A stretch of 64,000 nucleotides of DNA. Origin: Pseudomonas yamanorum (lineage in GTDB: Bacteria; Pseudomonadota; Gammaproteobacteria; Pseudomonadales; Pseudomonadaceae). Where the stretch lies: contig NZ_LT629793.1 of the NCBI RefSeq assembly GCF_900105735.1, positions 6,386,001 to 6,450,000 of the forward strand, given 5' to 3'. The position numbers and the translations under genes are program-made. Under the pieces are notes generated by a model. It did not search any database. It was not told the origin of the DNA and was given only the letters and a program-made list of their open reading frames with translations. The stretch's first letter is position 1; every line of letters begins with the position of its first letter. Shown in pieces: positions 29,812 through 37,077 of the stretch.

Positions 29812-30849
29812 ATGAACGCGATACTGGAAAGCAAACCCGAGGAAAAGAAGCCCGCCGCGGCGCCGGTCAAACACCGTCGACGCATGCCCACCGAGCTGAG
29901 CATCCTGCTGGTGCTGATTGGCATCGGCCTGGTGTTTGAGTTGTTCGGCTGGATCGTGCGCGATCAGAGCTTCCTGATGAACTCCCAGCGCCTGGTGTTG
30001 ATGATCCTGCAAGTGTCGATCATCGGCCTGCTGGCAATTGGCGTGACTCAGGTGATCATCACCACCGGGATTGATTTGTCCTCGGGCTCGGTGCTGGCCT
30101 TGTCGGCGATGATCGCCGCCAGTCTGGCGCAGACTTCCGACTTTTCCCGTGCGGTGTTTCCGTCCCTGACTGACCTGCCGGTGTGGATACCGGTGGCGAT
30201 GGGGCTGGGTGTGGGGCTGCTGGCGGGGGCCATCAACGGCAGCATTATTGCGGTCACCGGGATTCCACCGTTTATTGCGACCCTCGGCATGATGGTCTCG
30301 GCCCGTGGCCTGGCGCGTTACTACACCGAAGGCCAGCCGGTGAGCATGCTCTCGGACTCCTACACGGCCATCGGCCACGGCGCGATGCCGGTGGTGATCT
30401 TCCTGGTGGTGGCGGTGATCTTCCATATCGCCCTGCGCTACACCAAGTACGGCAAATACACCTACGCCATCGGCGGCAACATGCAGGCGGCGCGCACCTC
30501 GGGCATCAACGTCAAGCGCCACCTGATCATCGTCTACAGCATCGCCGGCTTGCTGGCGGGCCTGGCCGGTGTAGTGGCGTCGGCACGGGCAGCCACCGGG
30601 CAGGCGGGCATGGGCATGTCCTATGAGCTGGACGCGATTGCCGCCGCGGTGATCGGCGGCACCAGCCTGGCGGGCGGGGTAGGGCGCATCACCGGCACCG
30701 TGATCGGCGCGCTGATCCTCGGGGTGATGGCCAGCGGGTTTACCTTCGTCGGCGTGGATGCGTACATCCAGGACATCATTAAGGGTCTGATCATCGTGGT
30801 GGCGGTGGTGATCGACCAGTATCGCAACAAGCGCAAACTCAAGCGCTAA
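29812..30849 (+). CDS. Inositol-type sugar ABC transporter, permease
   Basis: A 345-residue integral membrane permease of the RbsC/BPD_transp_2 family, with about eight to ten hydrophobic segments after a basic cytoplasmic N-terminus (KPEEKKPAAAPVKHRRRMP). Family signatures seen are ITTGIDLSSGSVLALS (about 82-97), GIPPFIATLGMM, AIGGNMQAARTSGINV and AVIGGTSLAGGVGRI. The ATG at 29812 follows AAAAAAGGTGAGTGGTT; the GTG two codons upstream is less likely. It is the last gene of the importer operon, followed after 29 bases by a REP doublet. Confidence 0.92.
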   Translation: MNAILESKPEEKKPAAAPVKHRRRMPTELSILLVLIGIGLVFELFGWIVRDQSFLMNSQRLVLMILQVSIIGLLAIGVTQVIITTGIDLSSGSVLALSAMIAASLAQTSDFSRAVFPSLTDLPVWIPVAMGLGVGLLAGAINGSIIAVTGIPPFIATLGMMVSARGLARYYTEGQPVSMLSDSYTAIGHGAMPVVIFLVVAVIFHIALRYTKYGKYTYAIGGNMQAARTSGINVKRHLIIVYSIAGLLAGLAGVVASARAATGQAGMGMSYELDAIAAAVIGGTSLAGGVGRITGTVIGALILGVMASGFTFVGVDAYIQDIIKGLIIVVAVVIDQYRNKRKLKR

Positions 30850-30878
30850 CGCGGTCCTGAGGTTTACACAGATCAAAA

Positions 30879-30967
30879 TGTGGGAGCTGGCTTGCCTGCG
30901 ATAGCATCAACTCGGTCAATCTGTCAGATCGAGTCGCTTGCATCGCGGGCAAGCCCGGCTCCCACAT
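30879..30967. repeat. REP doublet after the inositol importer, hybrid arms
   Basis: The left arm TGTGGGAGCTGGCTTGCCTG pairs with a right arm CGGGCAAGCCCGGCTCCCAC that has diverged by several bases. An inner inverted repeat (ACTCGGTCAATCTGTCAGATCGAGT region) is also visible. It marks the end of the iol island. Confidence 0.82.
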
Positions 30968-31270
30968 AGGCGTTTTGCCACCAACGTTTAACCGTTTGTC
31001 TTCTATATAGCTCCACAACACTGAATTTCTTGCTATAAACGCACTCCGATGACCGTTCGCCGAGCCCGTCCTGGTGCCTTTGCGGGTTATCTTGGAAAAA
31101 ATGCCTGTCATTTCAGTTGCTGAGCCCTCAAGTCGGCCTTAGACTGCCGCCCCTCGTAAATTGAGTGCCGGGTGGCGCTTGAAATGGACGGCGCCTTTCC
31201 GAGACCTGCAGAGGTCGGCCGGAACGCTCCCTTATTCGCCTTAATGCACGTATTTTTTATAGAGAAATCA
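30968..31270. other. Intergenic leader before the DksA-like gene
   Basis: There is no supported gene. The segment runs from the REP doublet to the DksA-like start. It includes an AT-rich stretch (31240-31270, ending ATTTTTTATAGAGAAATCA) directly before the start codon. I see no strong -35/-10 pair or Zur-type palindrome. Confidence 0.4.
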
Positions 31271-31675
31271 ATGACAAAGGAAAAGTTGCTGGCCATGCCG
31301 GCGGATGACTACATGAATGCCGAGCAGCACGCTTTTTTCGAGAAGTTGTTGCAAGACATGAAAGTGGAACACCACGAGCGCATCGAGCAGAACCGCATCG
31401 CCATTGAAAGCCTGGACACCCCGGCTGACCCGGCTGATGCCGCGTCTGTCGAAGAAGAACGCACCTGGCTGGTGAATGCCATCGACCGCGACCAGCGCAT
31501 GCTGCCGCAACTTGAGCAGGCCCTGGGCCGTATCAAGGAAGACTCCTTCGGCTGGTGCGATGACAGCGGCGAGCCTATCGGCCTCAAACGCCTGCTGATC
31601 AGCCCGACCACCAAGTACTGCATCGAAGCGCAAGAGCGCCACGAGCAAATCGACAAGCACCAGCGTCAAGCCTGA
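31271..31675 (+). CDS. DksA/TraR-family RNA-polymerase-binding factor with reduced zinc site (DksA2-like)
   Basis: A 134-residue DksA paralogue that should bind in the RNA polymerase secondary channel and modulate transcription with ppGpp. The coiled-coil tip retains both acidic residues (Asp53 and Asp56 in DPADAA). The C-terminal globular part has Cys96, Ser99, Cys117 and Ala120 where canonical DksA has four zinc-binding cysteines, so zinc binding is probably weak or absent. This matches the Pseudomonas DksA2 concept, in which a zinc-independent copy substitutes under zinc limitation. The start ATG at 31271 is chosen by homology to DksA length. A hairpin follows the gene. Confidence 0.85.
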   Translation: MTKEKLLAMPADDYMNAEQHAFFEKLLQDMKVEHHERIEQNRIAIESLDTPADPADAASVEEERTWLVNAIDRDQRMLPQLEQALGRIKEDSFGWCDDSGEPIGLKRLLISPTTKYCIEAQERHEQIDKHQRQA

Positions 31676-31684
31676 TGCGGTGAA

Positions 31685-31716
31685 CTGCTGGAGCCGGGTT
31701 ACCCGGTTCCCAGCAG
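31685..31716 (+). terminator. Hairpin after the DksA-like gene
   Basis: CTGCTGG (31685-31691) pairs with CCAGCAG (31710-31716), with an inner CCGGG/CCCGG stem and a TTA loop. It is a strong stem-loop without a T-run, followed by AAAACAGCTGG. It is probably a 3' end or stabilising structure rather than a classical intrinsic terminator. Confidence 0.45.
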
Positions 31717-31838
31717 AAAACAGCTGGTTCCCCCCGTTTATTGATCTGCTGCAAGCCCCCCACTAAAGGCCCATGGATAATGGCTACGTAGTGGCGTCTA
31801 ATGCAGTCACAATAACGACAAGCAGCGGGGTAACGAAC

Positions 31839-33443
31839 ATGGCTGGAGACGGATCTCTCATGGGCGCAGCAGTGTCACCCCCTCCGGTGACGCGACAGTT
31901 GCCCGGCTGGTTGACGCCGCTCCTGCAAAGTACCGCCCTGGTGCTGTTGCTGCTGGGCCTGGCGTTCGCCCAACTGTCGATTTACCTGTGCCTGCCGGTC
32001 GCCCTGCTACTGATCTGGCTACCCCGCCTGACACATCGCACCCCCAGCGCCGCACCTTCCGAAGCCACCGATGCGATCGGCGAGCTGACCCGCGACCTGT
32101 CCTACACCACCAGCCATAACGCATTGTCTGCTGCCGGCGTGGCCTATTCGGTCAAGCAACTGGCGGCCAGGCTGCAATCACAATTAGGCGCGGCGAAGCA
32201 GATCGTCAGCAGTGCCGAAGTGATGATCGGCACCGAGAAAATCACCTCGGAGCTGAGCCGCCAGGCCCTCGGCGCTGCCAGCCAGGCTCATCAACGCAGT
32301 ACCGAAGGGCGTGAGGTACTGGCGCAATCCATCACCCGCATGCACCAGCTCAGCCAGCGCGCCAATGACAGTCGCCAATTGATCGAGGCCTTGAGCCAGC
32401 GCAGCGAAGAAATCCAGCGTGTCACCCTGGTGATTCAGTCGATTGCCAGCCAGACCAACCTGTTGGCCTTGAACGCGGCGATTGAAGCCGCGCGGGCCGG
32501 TGAACATGGTCGTGGGTTTGCGGTCGTCGCCGACGAAGTGCGTGGCCTGGCCGGGCGAACCGCCACGGCGACCGATGAAGTCGGGGTGATGGTGGCGGAT
32601 ATCCAGCAGCGCACCGCCCAGGTGGTGGAGCAGATCCGGCAGTTGTCGGCGGATCTGCAATCCGGTGTCGAACAGGTAGAGCACGCCGGGGAGCAACTGG
32701 ACAGCATCGCCACCCTGGCGGCGAACGTGGAGGGCCAGGTCAACGAGATCGCCCAAGGCACGGACACTAACCGCGACCAACTCGACAGCCTGTTCCATGC
32801 GGTGGAGCAGATGCGTAGCGACTTGACCGTCAGCGACCAGCAAACCCAACAGTTGGCCGCTGCCGCCGTACAAATGGAAGGGCAGGCCGAAACCATCAGC
32901 GAGCGCCTCGCCGAGGTCGGCCTGGACGACTATCACCAGCGTATCTATGACCTCGCCCGCGAAGGGGCGAGCCGGATCGCCGCGCAGTTTGAAGCGGACG
33001 TCCTGCAAAACCGCATCAGCCTCGATGACCTGTTCGACCGCCACTACACCCCCATTCCCAATACTCAACCCAGCAAGTACCACACGCGCTTTGATGGCTA
33101 CACCGACCAGGTACTGCCGGCGATCCAGGAAGCCTTGTTGCTTCGGCATGAAGGACTGGTGTTCGCGATTGCCTGCACGCCACAGGGTTATGTGCCGACC
33201 CACAACAAGGTGTTTTCCCAAACGTTGACCGGCGATGCCCAGGTGGACGCGGTACAGAACCGCACCAAGCGCAAGTTTGAAGATCGCACCGGGATCCGCT
33301 GCGGCAGCCACCAGCAGGCAGTGTTGTTGCAGACCTACACCCGCGATACCGGTGAGTTGATGCACGACTTGTCGGTGCCGATCACGGTCAATGGCCGGCA
33401 CTGGGGCGGCTTGCGCCTGGGCTATAAACCCGAGGGGCGCTGA
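31839..33443 (+). CDS. Methyl-accepting chemotaxis protein with C-terminal Cache-like domain
   Basis: A 534-residue chemoreceptor. Two adjacent hydrophobic segments near the N-terminus (about residues 24-65) anchor it with almost no periplasmic part. A long coiled-coil signalling domain follows, with the MCP hairpin core [34 protein letters not shown] near residues 205-240. The chain does not end there: the last ~120 residues (from about 415) form a globular domain with [17 protein letters not shown] and [20 protein letters not shown], which resembles Cache/PAS sensor modules. Alternative starts at 31773 and 31860 are possible; I favour 31839 because GGGG lies eight bases upstream. The ligand is unknown. 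Confidence 0.85.
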   Translation: MAGDGSLMGAAVSPPPVTRQLPGWLTPLLQSTALVLLLLGLAFAQLSIYLCLPVALLLIWLPRLTHRTPSAAPSEATDAIGELTRDLSYTTSHNALSAAGVAYSVKQLAARLQSQLGAAKQIVSSAEVMIGTEKITSELSRQALGAASQAHQRSTEGREVLAQSITRMHQLSQRANDSRQLIEALSQRSEEIQRVTLVIQSIASQTNLLALNAAIEAARAGEHGRGFAVVADEVRGLAGRTATATDEVGVMVADIQQRTAQVVEQIRQLSADLQSGVEQVEHAGEQLDSIATLAANVEGQVNEIAQGTDTNRDQLDSLFHAVEQMRSDLTVSDQQTQQLAAAAVQMEGQAETISERLAEVGLDDYHQRIYDLAREGASRIAAQFEADVLQNRISLDDLFDRHYTPIPNTQPSKYHTRFDGYTDQVLPAIQEALLLRHEGLVFAIACTPQGYVPTHNKVFSQTLTGDAQVDAVQNRTKRKFEDRTGIRCGSHQQAVLLQTYTRDTGELMHDLSVPITVNGRHWGGLRLGYKPEGR

Positions 33444-33475
33444 CTCAGCGAGGCGATTGTTGCAGGTTATGCAAG

Positions 33476-33501
33476 GGAGCTATTCCGGGGATAGCTTTTT
33501 C
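33476..33501 (+). terminator. Rho-independent terminator after the chemoreceptor
   Basis: AGCTAT (33478-33483), loop TCCGGGG, ATAGCT (33491-33496) followed by TTTTT. A short but classical stem plus T-run 35 bases after the stop codon. Confidence 0.7.
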
Positions 33502-33568
33502 CAACTGGAGGAAAACCGTAGCATGGCGAACATTGTTAGCCAGCTAACTAATTCTCTGGAGGCGTTCC

Positions 33569-33772
33569 ATGCAAACCAAAGTCGATGTGGCTGTGATGAT
33601 TGGCAGTGGCGTACCGCCCACCCTGCGTGCGTTGGGGCAGAAGGCCTGTTGGGTGGTGTTGCTTAACGGTGAGCAGCGCGGCACGGCATTTGCCAGCCGC
33701 GATGAAGCCGAAGAGTGCAGGGCTGCCTGGGAGGCGCTGTTGCACCTGGAGCAGTCAGACAGCCTGCATTGA
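33569..33772 (+). CDS. Small conserved-type hypothetical protein (67 aa)
   Basis: The 67-codon frame starts at an ATG preceded by CTGGAGGCGTTCC, a good ribosome binding site, directly after the chemoreceptor terminator. The product begins MQTKVDVAVMIGSGVPP and ends EALLHLEQSDSLH, with a cysteine-containing middle and an amphipathic C-terminal helix rich in Glu and Ala. There is no signal peptide or recognisable domain. It converges with the next gene, with only four bases between their stops. Confidence 0.65.
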   Translation: MQTKVDVAVMIGSGVPPTLRALGQKACWVVLLNGEQRGTAFASRDEAEECRAAWEALLHLEQSDSLH

Positions 33773-33776
33773 AAGG

Positions 33777-34013
33777 TCAGCGTGGCTGGTGCAGGCGCTG
33801 GTTCAACTCATCGACCGCAATTGCCCAGACTGCGTCTTCACGCAGTTCATCTTTGAGAAATTGGGCTTGTTGCGGTGACCAGAAATCCGCGTCAATCAGC
33901 TTTACGTCATTGGGCAGGGTGTGTTCGCCGATAAAGGCGTCAATCGCCTCGGGGGACGATTCCAGTCCAAGTTGTTCAAACAGGTCTTCGAGGGTGTAAG
34001 TCGGCGCTTCCAT
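33777..34013 (-). CDS. DUF2789-family protein
   Basis: A 78-residue acidic protein starting MEAPTYTLEDLFEQLGL and containing IDAFIGEHTLPNDVKLIDADFW and SPQQAQFLKDELRED, the hallmark segments of DUF2789. The function is unknown. The internal ATG at 34013 is chosen because GGAG lies seven bases upstream on the minus strand; an in-frame ATG four codons earlier (34025) overlaps that ribosome binding site. It is monocistronic on the minus strand. Confidence 0.8.
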   Translation of the reverse strand: MEAPTYTLEDLFEQLGLESSPEAIDAFIGEHTLPNDVKLIDADFWSPQQAQFLKDELREDAVWAIAVDELNQRLHQPR

Positions 34014-34096
34014 ATCGTTCTCCATGCGGGCTGATCATCGTATGCATGGGAGGGTTGTGGCGGGGCAGAGTTCGATCGGATTTTCGCGCCGGGTAA

Positions 34097-34327
34097 TCAG
34101 GAAGTCAGCGCGCCTGAATCGACGGCGGCCTTAAGGGCTTTGGCGGCATCCTTGGCAGCGGTGTGGGCAGCGTCTACGGTTTTGAACCAGCGGTCCTTTT
34201 CTACCTGGTGGGTCGTTACGGTGGTCAGGGGAGCCTTGGCCCGCATCACAATCACGGCCTGGAACTCACCGTCTACTTCCCTGGCTTCGCCATGGATGAA
34301 AAATTCGCCAATATCAAATTCCGTCAC
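34097..34327 (-). CDS. Small hypothetical protein (76 aa)
   Basis: The predicted product starts VTEFDIGEFFIHGEAREVDG from a GTG at 34327, preceded by AGGGAAGG. A longer in-frame start at 34384 adds 19 residues without a ribosome binding site. The first half looks like beta strands (FQAVIVMRAKA, TTVTTHQV), and the second half is an Ala/Lys-rich helix (AAHTAAKDAAKALKAAVD). No family is recognised. It may be a small cytoplasmic stress or regulatory protein, but this cannot be shown. Confidence 0.6.
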   Translation of the reverse strand: MTEFDIGEFFIHGEAREVDGEFQAVIVMRAKAPLTTVTTHQVEKDRWFKTVDAAHTAAKDAAKALKAAVDSGALTS

Positions 34328-34470
34328 GTATAGCCTTCCCTTGGAGGTGATTGCGCTGATGAAACCTGAACCGCAAGGGGACAAATCTCAATGGACGGAC
34401 CAGTATGGCAGTTGTTACGCGCTGGCGGCGCAGTAAAGTCAACCAGATGACGAAACGACAACCCAGGCGT

Positions 34471-34725
34471 TCAGCCTTGGGTGGCGCAGAGGATGGCTTC
34501 CAATTGCCTGGCCAGTTCGCAAGCCTCGCTATGGCCACTGCGAAAGCCTTTGACGCGCCCGCTGGGCACTTCAAGAATATGGAAGAAGTTCCTGCCGGCG
34601 GGCAACACCCGATAGAGCGCCGAATGCAGGCCACCGTCGTGGGCGCTTAGGGAGTAGAATTGGCCGTCATCCAGAAAAGATGAGCCCGTGTTCGAGGGTG
34701 TGGCAATCGGTTGAGGTCGTTGCAT
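34471..34725 (-). CDS. Small hypothetical protein (84 aa)
   Basis: An 84-residue product with a good ribosome binding site (AGGAGCTGATT) before the ATG at 34725. It begins MQRPQPIATPSNTGSSFLDD. The middle reads FYSLSAHDGGLHSALYRVLPAGRNFFHILEV, suggesting a small beta-sheet fold. The C-terminus is a helix ending in LARQLEAILCATQG. No known domain is recognised. Confidence 0.6.
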   Translation of the reverse strand: MQRPQPIATPSNTGSSFLDDGQFYSLSAHDGGLHSALYRVLPAGRNFFHILEVPSGRVKGFRSGHSEACELARQLEAILCATQG

Positions 34726-35118
34726 AATCAGCTCCTGTCGATTGAAGTTGCGGACCCGTTTGCAGTATTTCGGGTGGTTTTGACCCGTGGTGCTGTTTTA
34801 GTATTGTCGTCAGCAACCGGCGTCCGGTTCCATCCAAGGCATTAGTTTCTGTGTTGGATGTCGGAAAACTGCATTTTTAAAAGGTTATTGTCTGAAGTGG
34901 GTCGGCCAGTGTTCTCTGGTCGTTAAACCTGTGATTTCCTGCAACGCCTGGCGACCTGCGTAAGGTGCGTCGGGCACGCCTGTACTAGTCTTATGGCTTG
35001 GCAGCGTGATCTTCTTCAGTTTTTTTCAGTGGATGTGTTGTGTGATCGTGCCGTTTCGGCCGTTTTTTTGTGTTGCCCGCTTGGGCGGACAGCACCCTTT
35101 TGATGTGGGGGCGTTTCC
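34726..35118. other. Long intergenic region (393 bp) with possible untranslated transcript
   Basis: No open frame here looks coding. The base composition is more AT-rich than that of the surrounding genes. Two T-runs occur: CTTCAGTTTTTTTCAGTGG near 35010-35030, and GCCG-TTT-CGGC-CGTTTTTTT at 35050-35069, the latter a weak intrinsic terminator. It could be the long leader of the 35119 gene or contain a small RNA ending near 35069. The evidence is only suggestive. Confidence 0.35.
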
Positions 35119-35589
35119 TTGGCAGTCAGTAATCTGGATATGCACGCGTTATTCGTGCTGGGTGATTTGCGCGCAAAGTTGGTCAAGCAGTTTCAATCCC
35201 GTTTCGTCTACATCACTGAGCAGACACCTGAAGGTATCTACATCGCCGAGATCGATACCGAATCGGCGCTGGTGGTGGACGACAAGCCACGCCTGGAACT
35301 CAAGGTCGGTGATCATTTCCGGGCGGCTGTATTGCCCAGTCGCGAAGGCGGCAAGTTCGAGCTGAAGTTTCGCGATATCAAGTTGACGGTGTATGGCCTG
35401 GGCGATTACGCCTTTGTGTCCTCGACCGAAGGCCAGGGCATCGTGTTCAAGGAAGGCCACAGTGTGATGTTGGTGTTCGCCGCCAATGAGCAACTGGTAG
35501 AAGGCTTGACCAAAACCCTGAAGGCCGTCACCGGCAAGGCCGCCAAATGGCGCAAGGGTGAACTCGTGACCTTCAAGGCCAGCGAGTAA
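35119..35589 (+). CDS. Hypothetical protein (156 aa), PilZ-like beta-rich
   Basis: A 156-residue cytoplasmic protein with no signal peptide. The start is taken as the TTG at 35119 (MAVSNLDMHALFV), with GTGGGGGCG upstream; an ATG seven codons later (35140) is possible. The sequence is beta-rich (FVYITEQTPEGIYIAEIDTE, RLELKVGDHFRAAVLPS, GKFELKFRDIKLTVYGLGD). The C-terminus is basic (KAVTGKAAKWRKGELVTFKASE). I do not recognise a named family; PilZ-like is only an impression of fold. The next gene overlaps its stop by one base (TAATG), so the two are co-translated. Confidence 0.65.
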   Translation: MAVSNLDMHALFVLGDLRAKLVKQFQSRFVYITEQTPEGIYIAEIDTESALVVDDKPRLELKVGDHFRAAVLPSREGGKFELKFRDIKLTVYGLGDYAFVSSTEGQGIVFKEGHSVMLVFAANEQLVEGLTKTLKAVTGKAAKWRKGELVTFKASE

Positions 35590-35786
35590 TGAGCCAGGGT
35601 AGGGCGCAGTTCCACGAGCAGCACCTGCTCGATGCGCAAGCCAGGGCGGCTCAATTGTTTGCCCGCAAGTCCGAGTTGCAGGGCGCCTGGTTGAACTGGG
35701 TCGCCGGCCAGTTGTATGAACTCAAGCCCGCCGAATTCGCCAGCATGGTGCGCCGTGAGTTGCAGCGGCTGAACAATCCGCCGTAA
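35589..35786 (+). CDS. Small hypothetical protein (65 aa) co-translated with the preceding gene
   Basis: A 65-residue helical protein (MSQGRAQFHEQHLLDAQARA ... VRRELQRLNNPP) whose ATG overlaps the preceding stop codon. The sequence is amphipathic, Ala/Gln/Leu/Arg-rich, with two tryptophans in GAWLNWVAGQLYELKPAEF. Overlap and spacing argue that it is translated together with the 156-aa protein, possibly as a partner. The function is unknown. Confidence 0.6.
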   Translation: MSQGRAQFHEQHLLDAQARAAQLFARKSELQGAWLNWVAGQLYELKPAEFASMVRRELQRLNNPP

Positions 35787-35907
35787 AAGCTGCGACATGC
35801 CATGTTTGCCGGAACCTCTACTACAGTTGAGTTGACTTAAGTATTCAGAGGCTTCGCGGTGTAACAGCAAAGCCATTCGCTATGGCTGTAGGCATGAGGT
35901 GCAAAGC

Positions 35908-36921
35908 ATGAAAGGAATTCGAGCGCTGTTGGCGGCCTCGCTGACGACCCTGAGTCTGTCGGCGTCGCTGCCGGTCTCGGCCGCCCAGGCGCCGATTCAT
36001 TTTGCAGACCTGAACTGGGAAAGTGGCAGCCTGATCACCGAGGTGCTGCGGGTGATTGTCGAAAAAGGCTATGACCTGCCCACCGACACCTTGCCCGGCA
36101 CCACCATTACCCTGGAAACCGCCCTGGCGAAAAACGACATCCAGGTGATCGGCGAAGAATGGGCCGGCCGCAGCCCGGTGTGGGTCAAGGCCGAGGCTGA
36201 AGGCAAAGTGGTGGGCCTTGGGGATATCGTCAAGGGCGCCACCGAAGGCTGGTGGGTGCCGGAGTACGTGGTCAAGGGCGACCCTGCCAAAGGCATCAAG
36301 CCCCTGGCGCCGGAACTGCGCAGCGTGAAGGACCTGGCGCGTTACAAGGACGTGTTCAAGGACCCGGAAGCGCCGAGCAAGGGCCGTTTCCTCAACAGCC
36401 CGATTGGCTGGACCTCGGAAGTGGTCAACAAACAAAAGCTCAAGGCCTACGGGCTTGATGACAGCTACGTGAATTTCCGCAGTGGCTCGGGTGCCGCGCT
36501 GGACGCCGAGATTGCCTCGTCGATCCGCCGGGGCAAACCGGTGCTGTTCTATTACTGGTCACCTACGCCGCTGATGGGGCGCTACAAACTGATCCAGCTG
36601 GAAGAGCCGCCATTTGATGCCGAGGCGTGGAAGACGCTGACCGATGCAGACAATCCTGACCCGAAACCTACACGTTCCCTGGCTTCCAAACTGAGCATTG
36701 GTGTGTCCACACCGTTCCAGAAAGAGCATCCGCAGATCGCCGAGTTCTTCGCCAAGGTCGACTTTCCGATCGAACCGTTGAACAAGGCGCTGGCCGAGAT
36801 GAGCGAGAAGCACAGCCAGCCACGTGAAGTTGCCCAGGCGTTTCTCAAGGATCATCCGGAAGTCTGGAAGGCGTGGCTGACTGAGGATGTGGCCCAGAAG
36901 GTCGAAGCCAGCCTGAAGTAA
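35908..36921 (+). CDS. OpuAC-type (glycine betaine/quaternary amine) periplasmic binding protein, orphan
   Basis: A 337-residue periplasmic protein with a signal peptide (residues 1-25, VSAAQA). The mature part has IHFADLNWESGSLITEV, the GEEWAGRSPVWVKAE segment and the paired aromatic patches typical of OpuAC/ProX quaternary-amine receptors (GATEGWWVPEYVV, LFYYWSPTPLMGRYKL). The start at 35908 follows ATGAGGTGCAAAGC. No permease or ATPase gene adjoins it, so it either serves a transporter encoded elsewhere or acts as an alternative receptor. Osmoprotection or choline/carnitine-like uptake is the probable role. Confidence 0.85.
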   Translation: MKGIRALLAASLTTLSLSASLPVSAAQAPIHFADLNWESGSLITEVLRVIVEKGYDLPTDTLPGTTITLETALAKNDIQVIGEEWAGRSPVWVKAEAEGKVVGLGDIVKGATEGWWVPEYVVKGDPAKGIKPLAPELRSVKDLARYKDVFKDPEAPSKGRFLNSPIGWTSEVVNKQKLKAYGLDDSYVNFRSGSGAALDAEIASSIRRGKPVLFYYWSPTPLMGRYKLIQLEEPPFDAEAWKTLTDADNPDPKPTRSLASKLSIGVSTPFQKEHPQIAEFFAKVDFPIEPLNKALAEMSEKHSQPREVAQAFLKDHPEVWKAWLTEDVAQKVEASLK

Positions 36922-36944
36922 CACCGATATAACAGCCCGATTGA

Positions 36945-37049
36945 GATCAAAAATGTGGGAGCGGGCTTGCTCGCGAGCGCGGTGTGTCAGTCGCCAGATG
37001 CAGTGACTGGCACACCGCATTCGCGAGCAAGCCCGCTCCCACACTGATC
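36945..37049. repeat. REP doublet between convergent binding-protein and TonB-receptor genes
   Basis: GATCAAAAATGTGGGAGCGG pairs with the right arm ending CGCTCCCACACTGATC. The inner arms GGGCTTGCTCGCGA and TCGCGAGCAAGCCC are perfect complements. It is the same subtype as 14181-14286 and, like it, lies between convergent genes. Confidence 0.88.
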
Positions 37050-37077
37050 TCATTCTTGCCTTGGAACTTGCCGGGCT

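Noticed and set aside
28132..30876. A 914-codon open frame on the minus strand opposite the inositol ABC ATPase and permease genes
   Set aside because: It is antisense to two unmistakable transporter genes, has a composition extremely rich in His, Gln and Arg, no recognisable domain and no ribosome binding site. Such frames are expected opposite high-GC genes.
34726..35118. A riboswitch in the long leader of the 35119 gene
   Set aside because: I could not match any known riboswitch core; only a weak terminal hairpin is visible.
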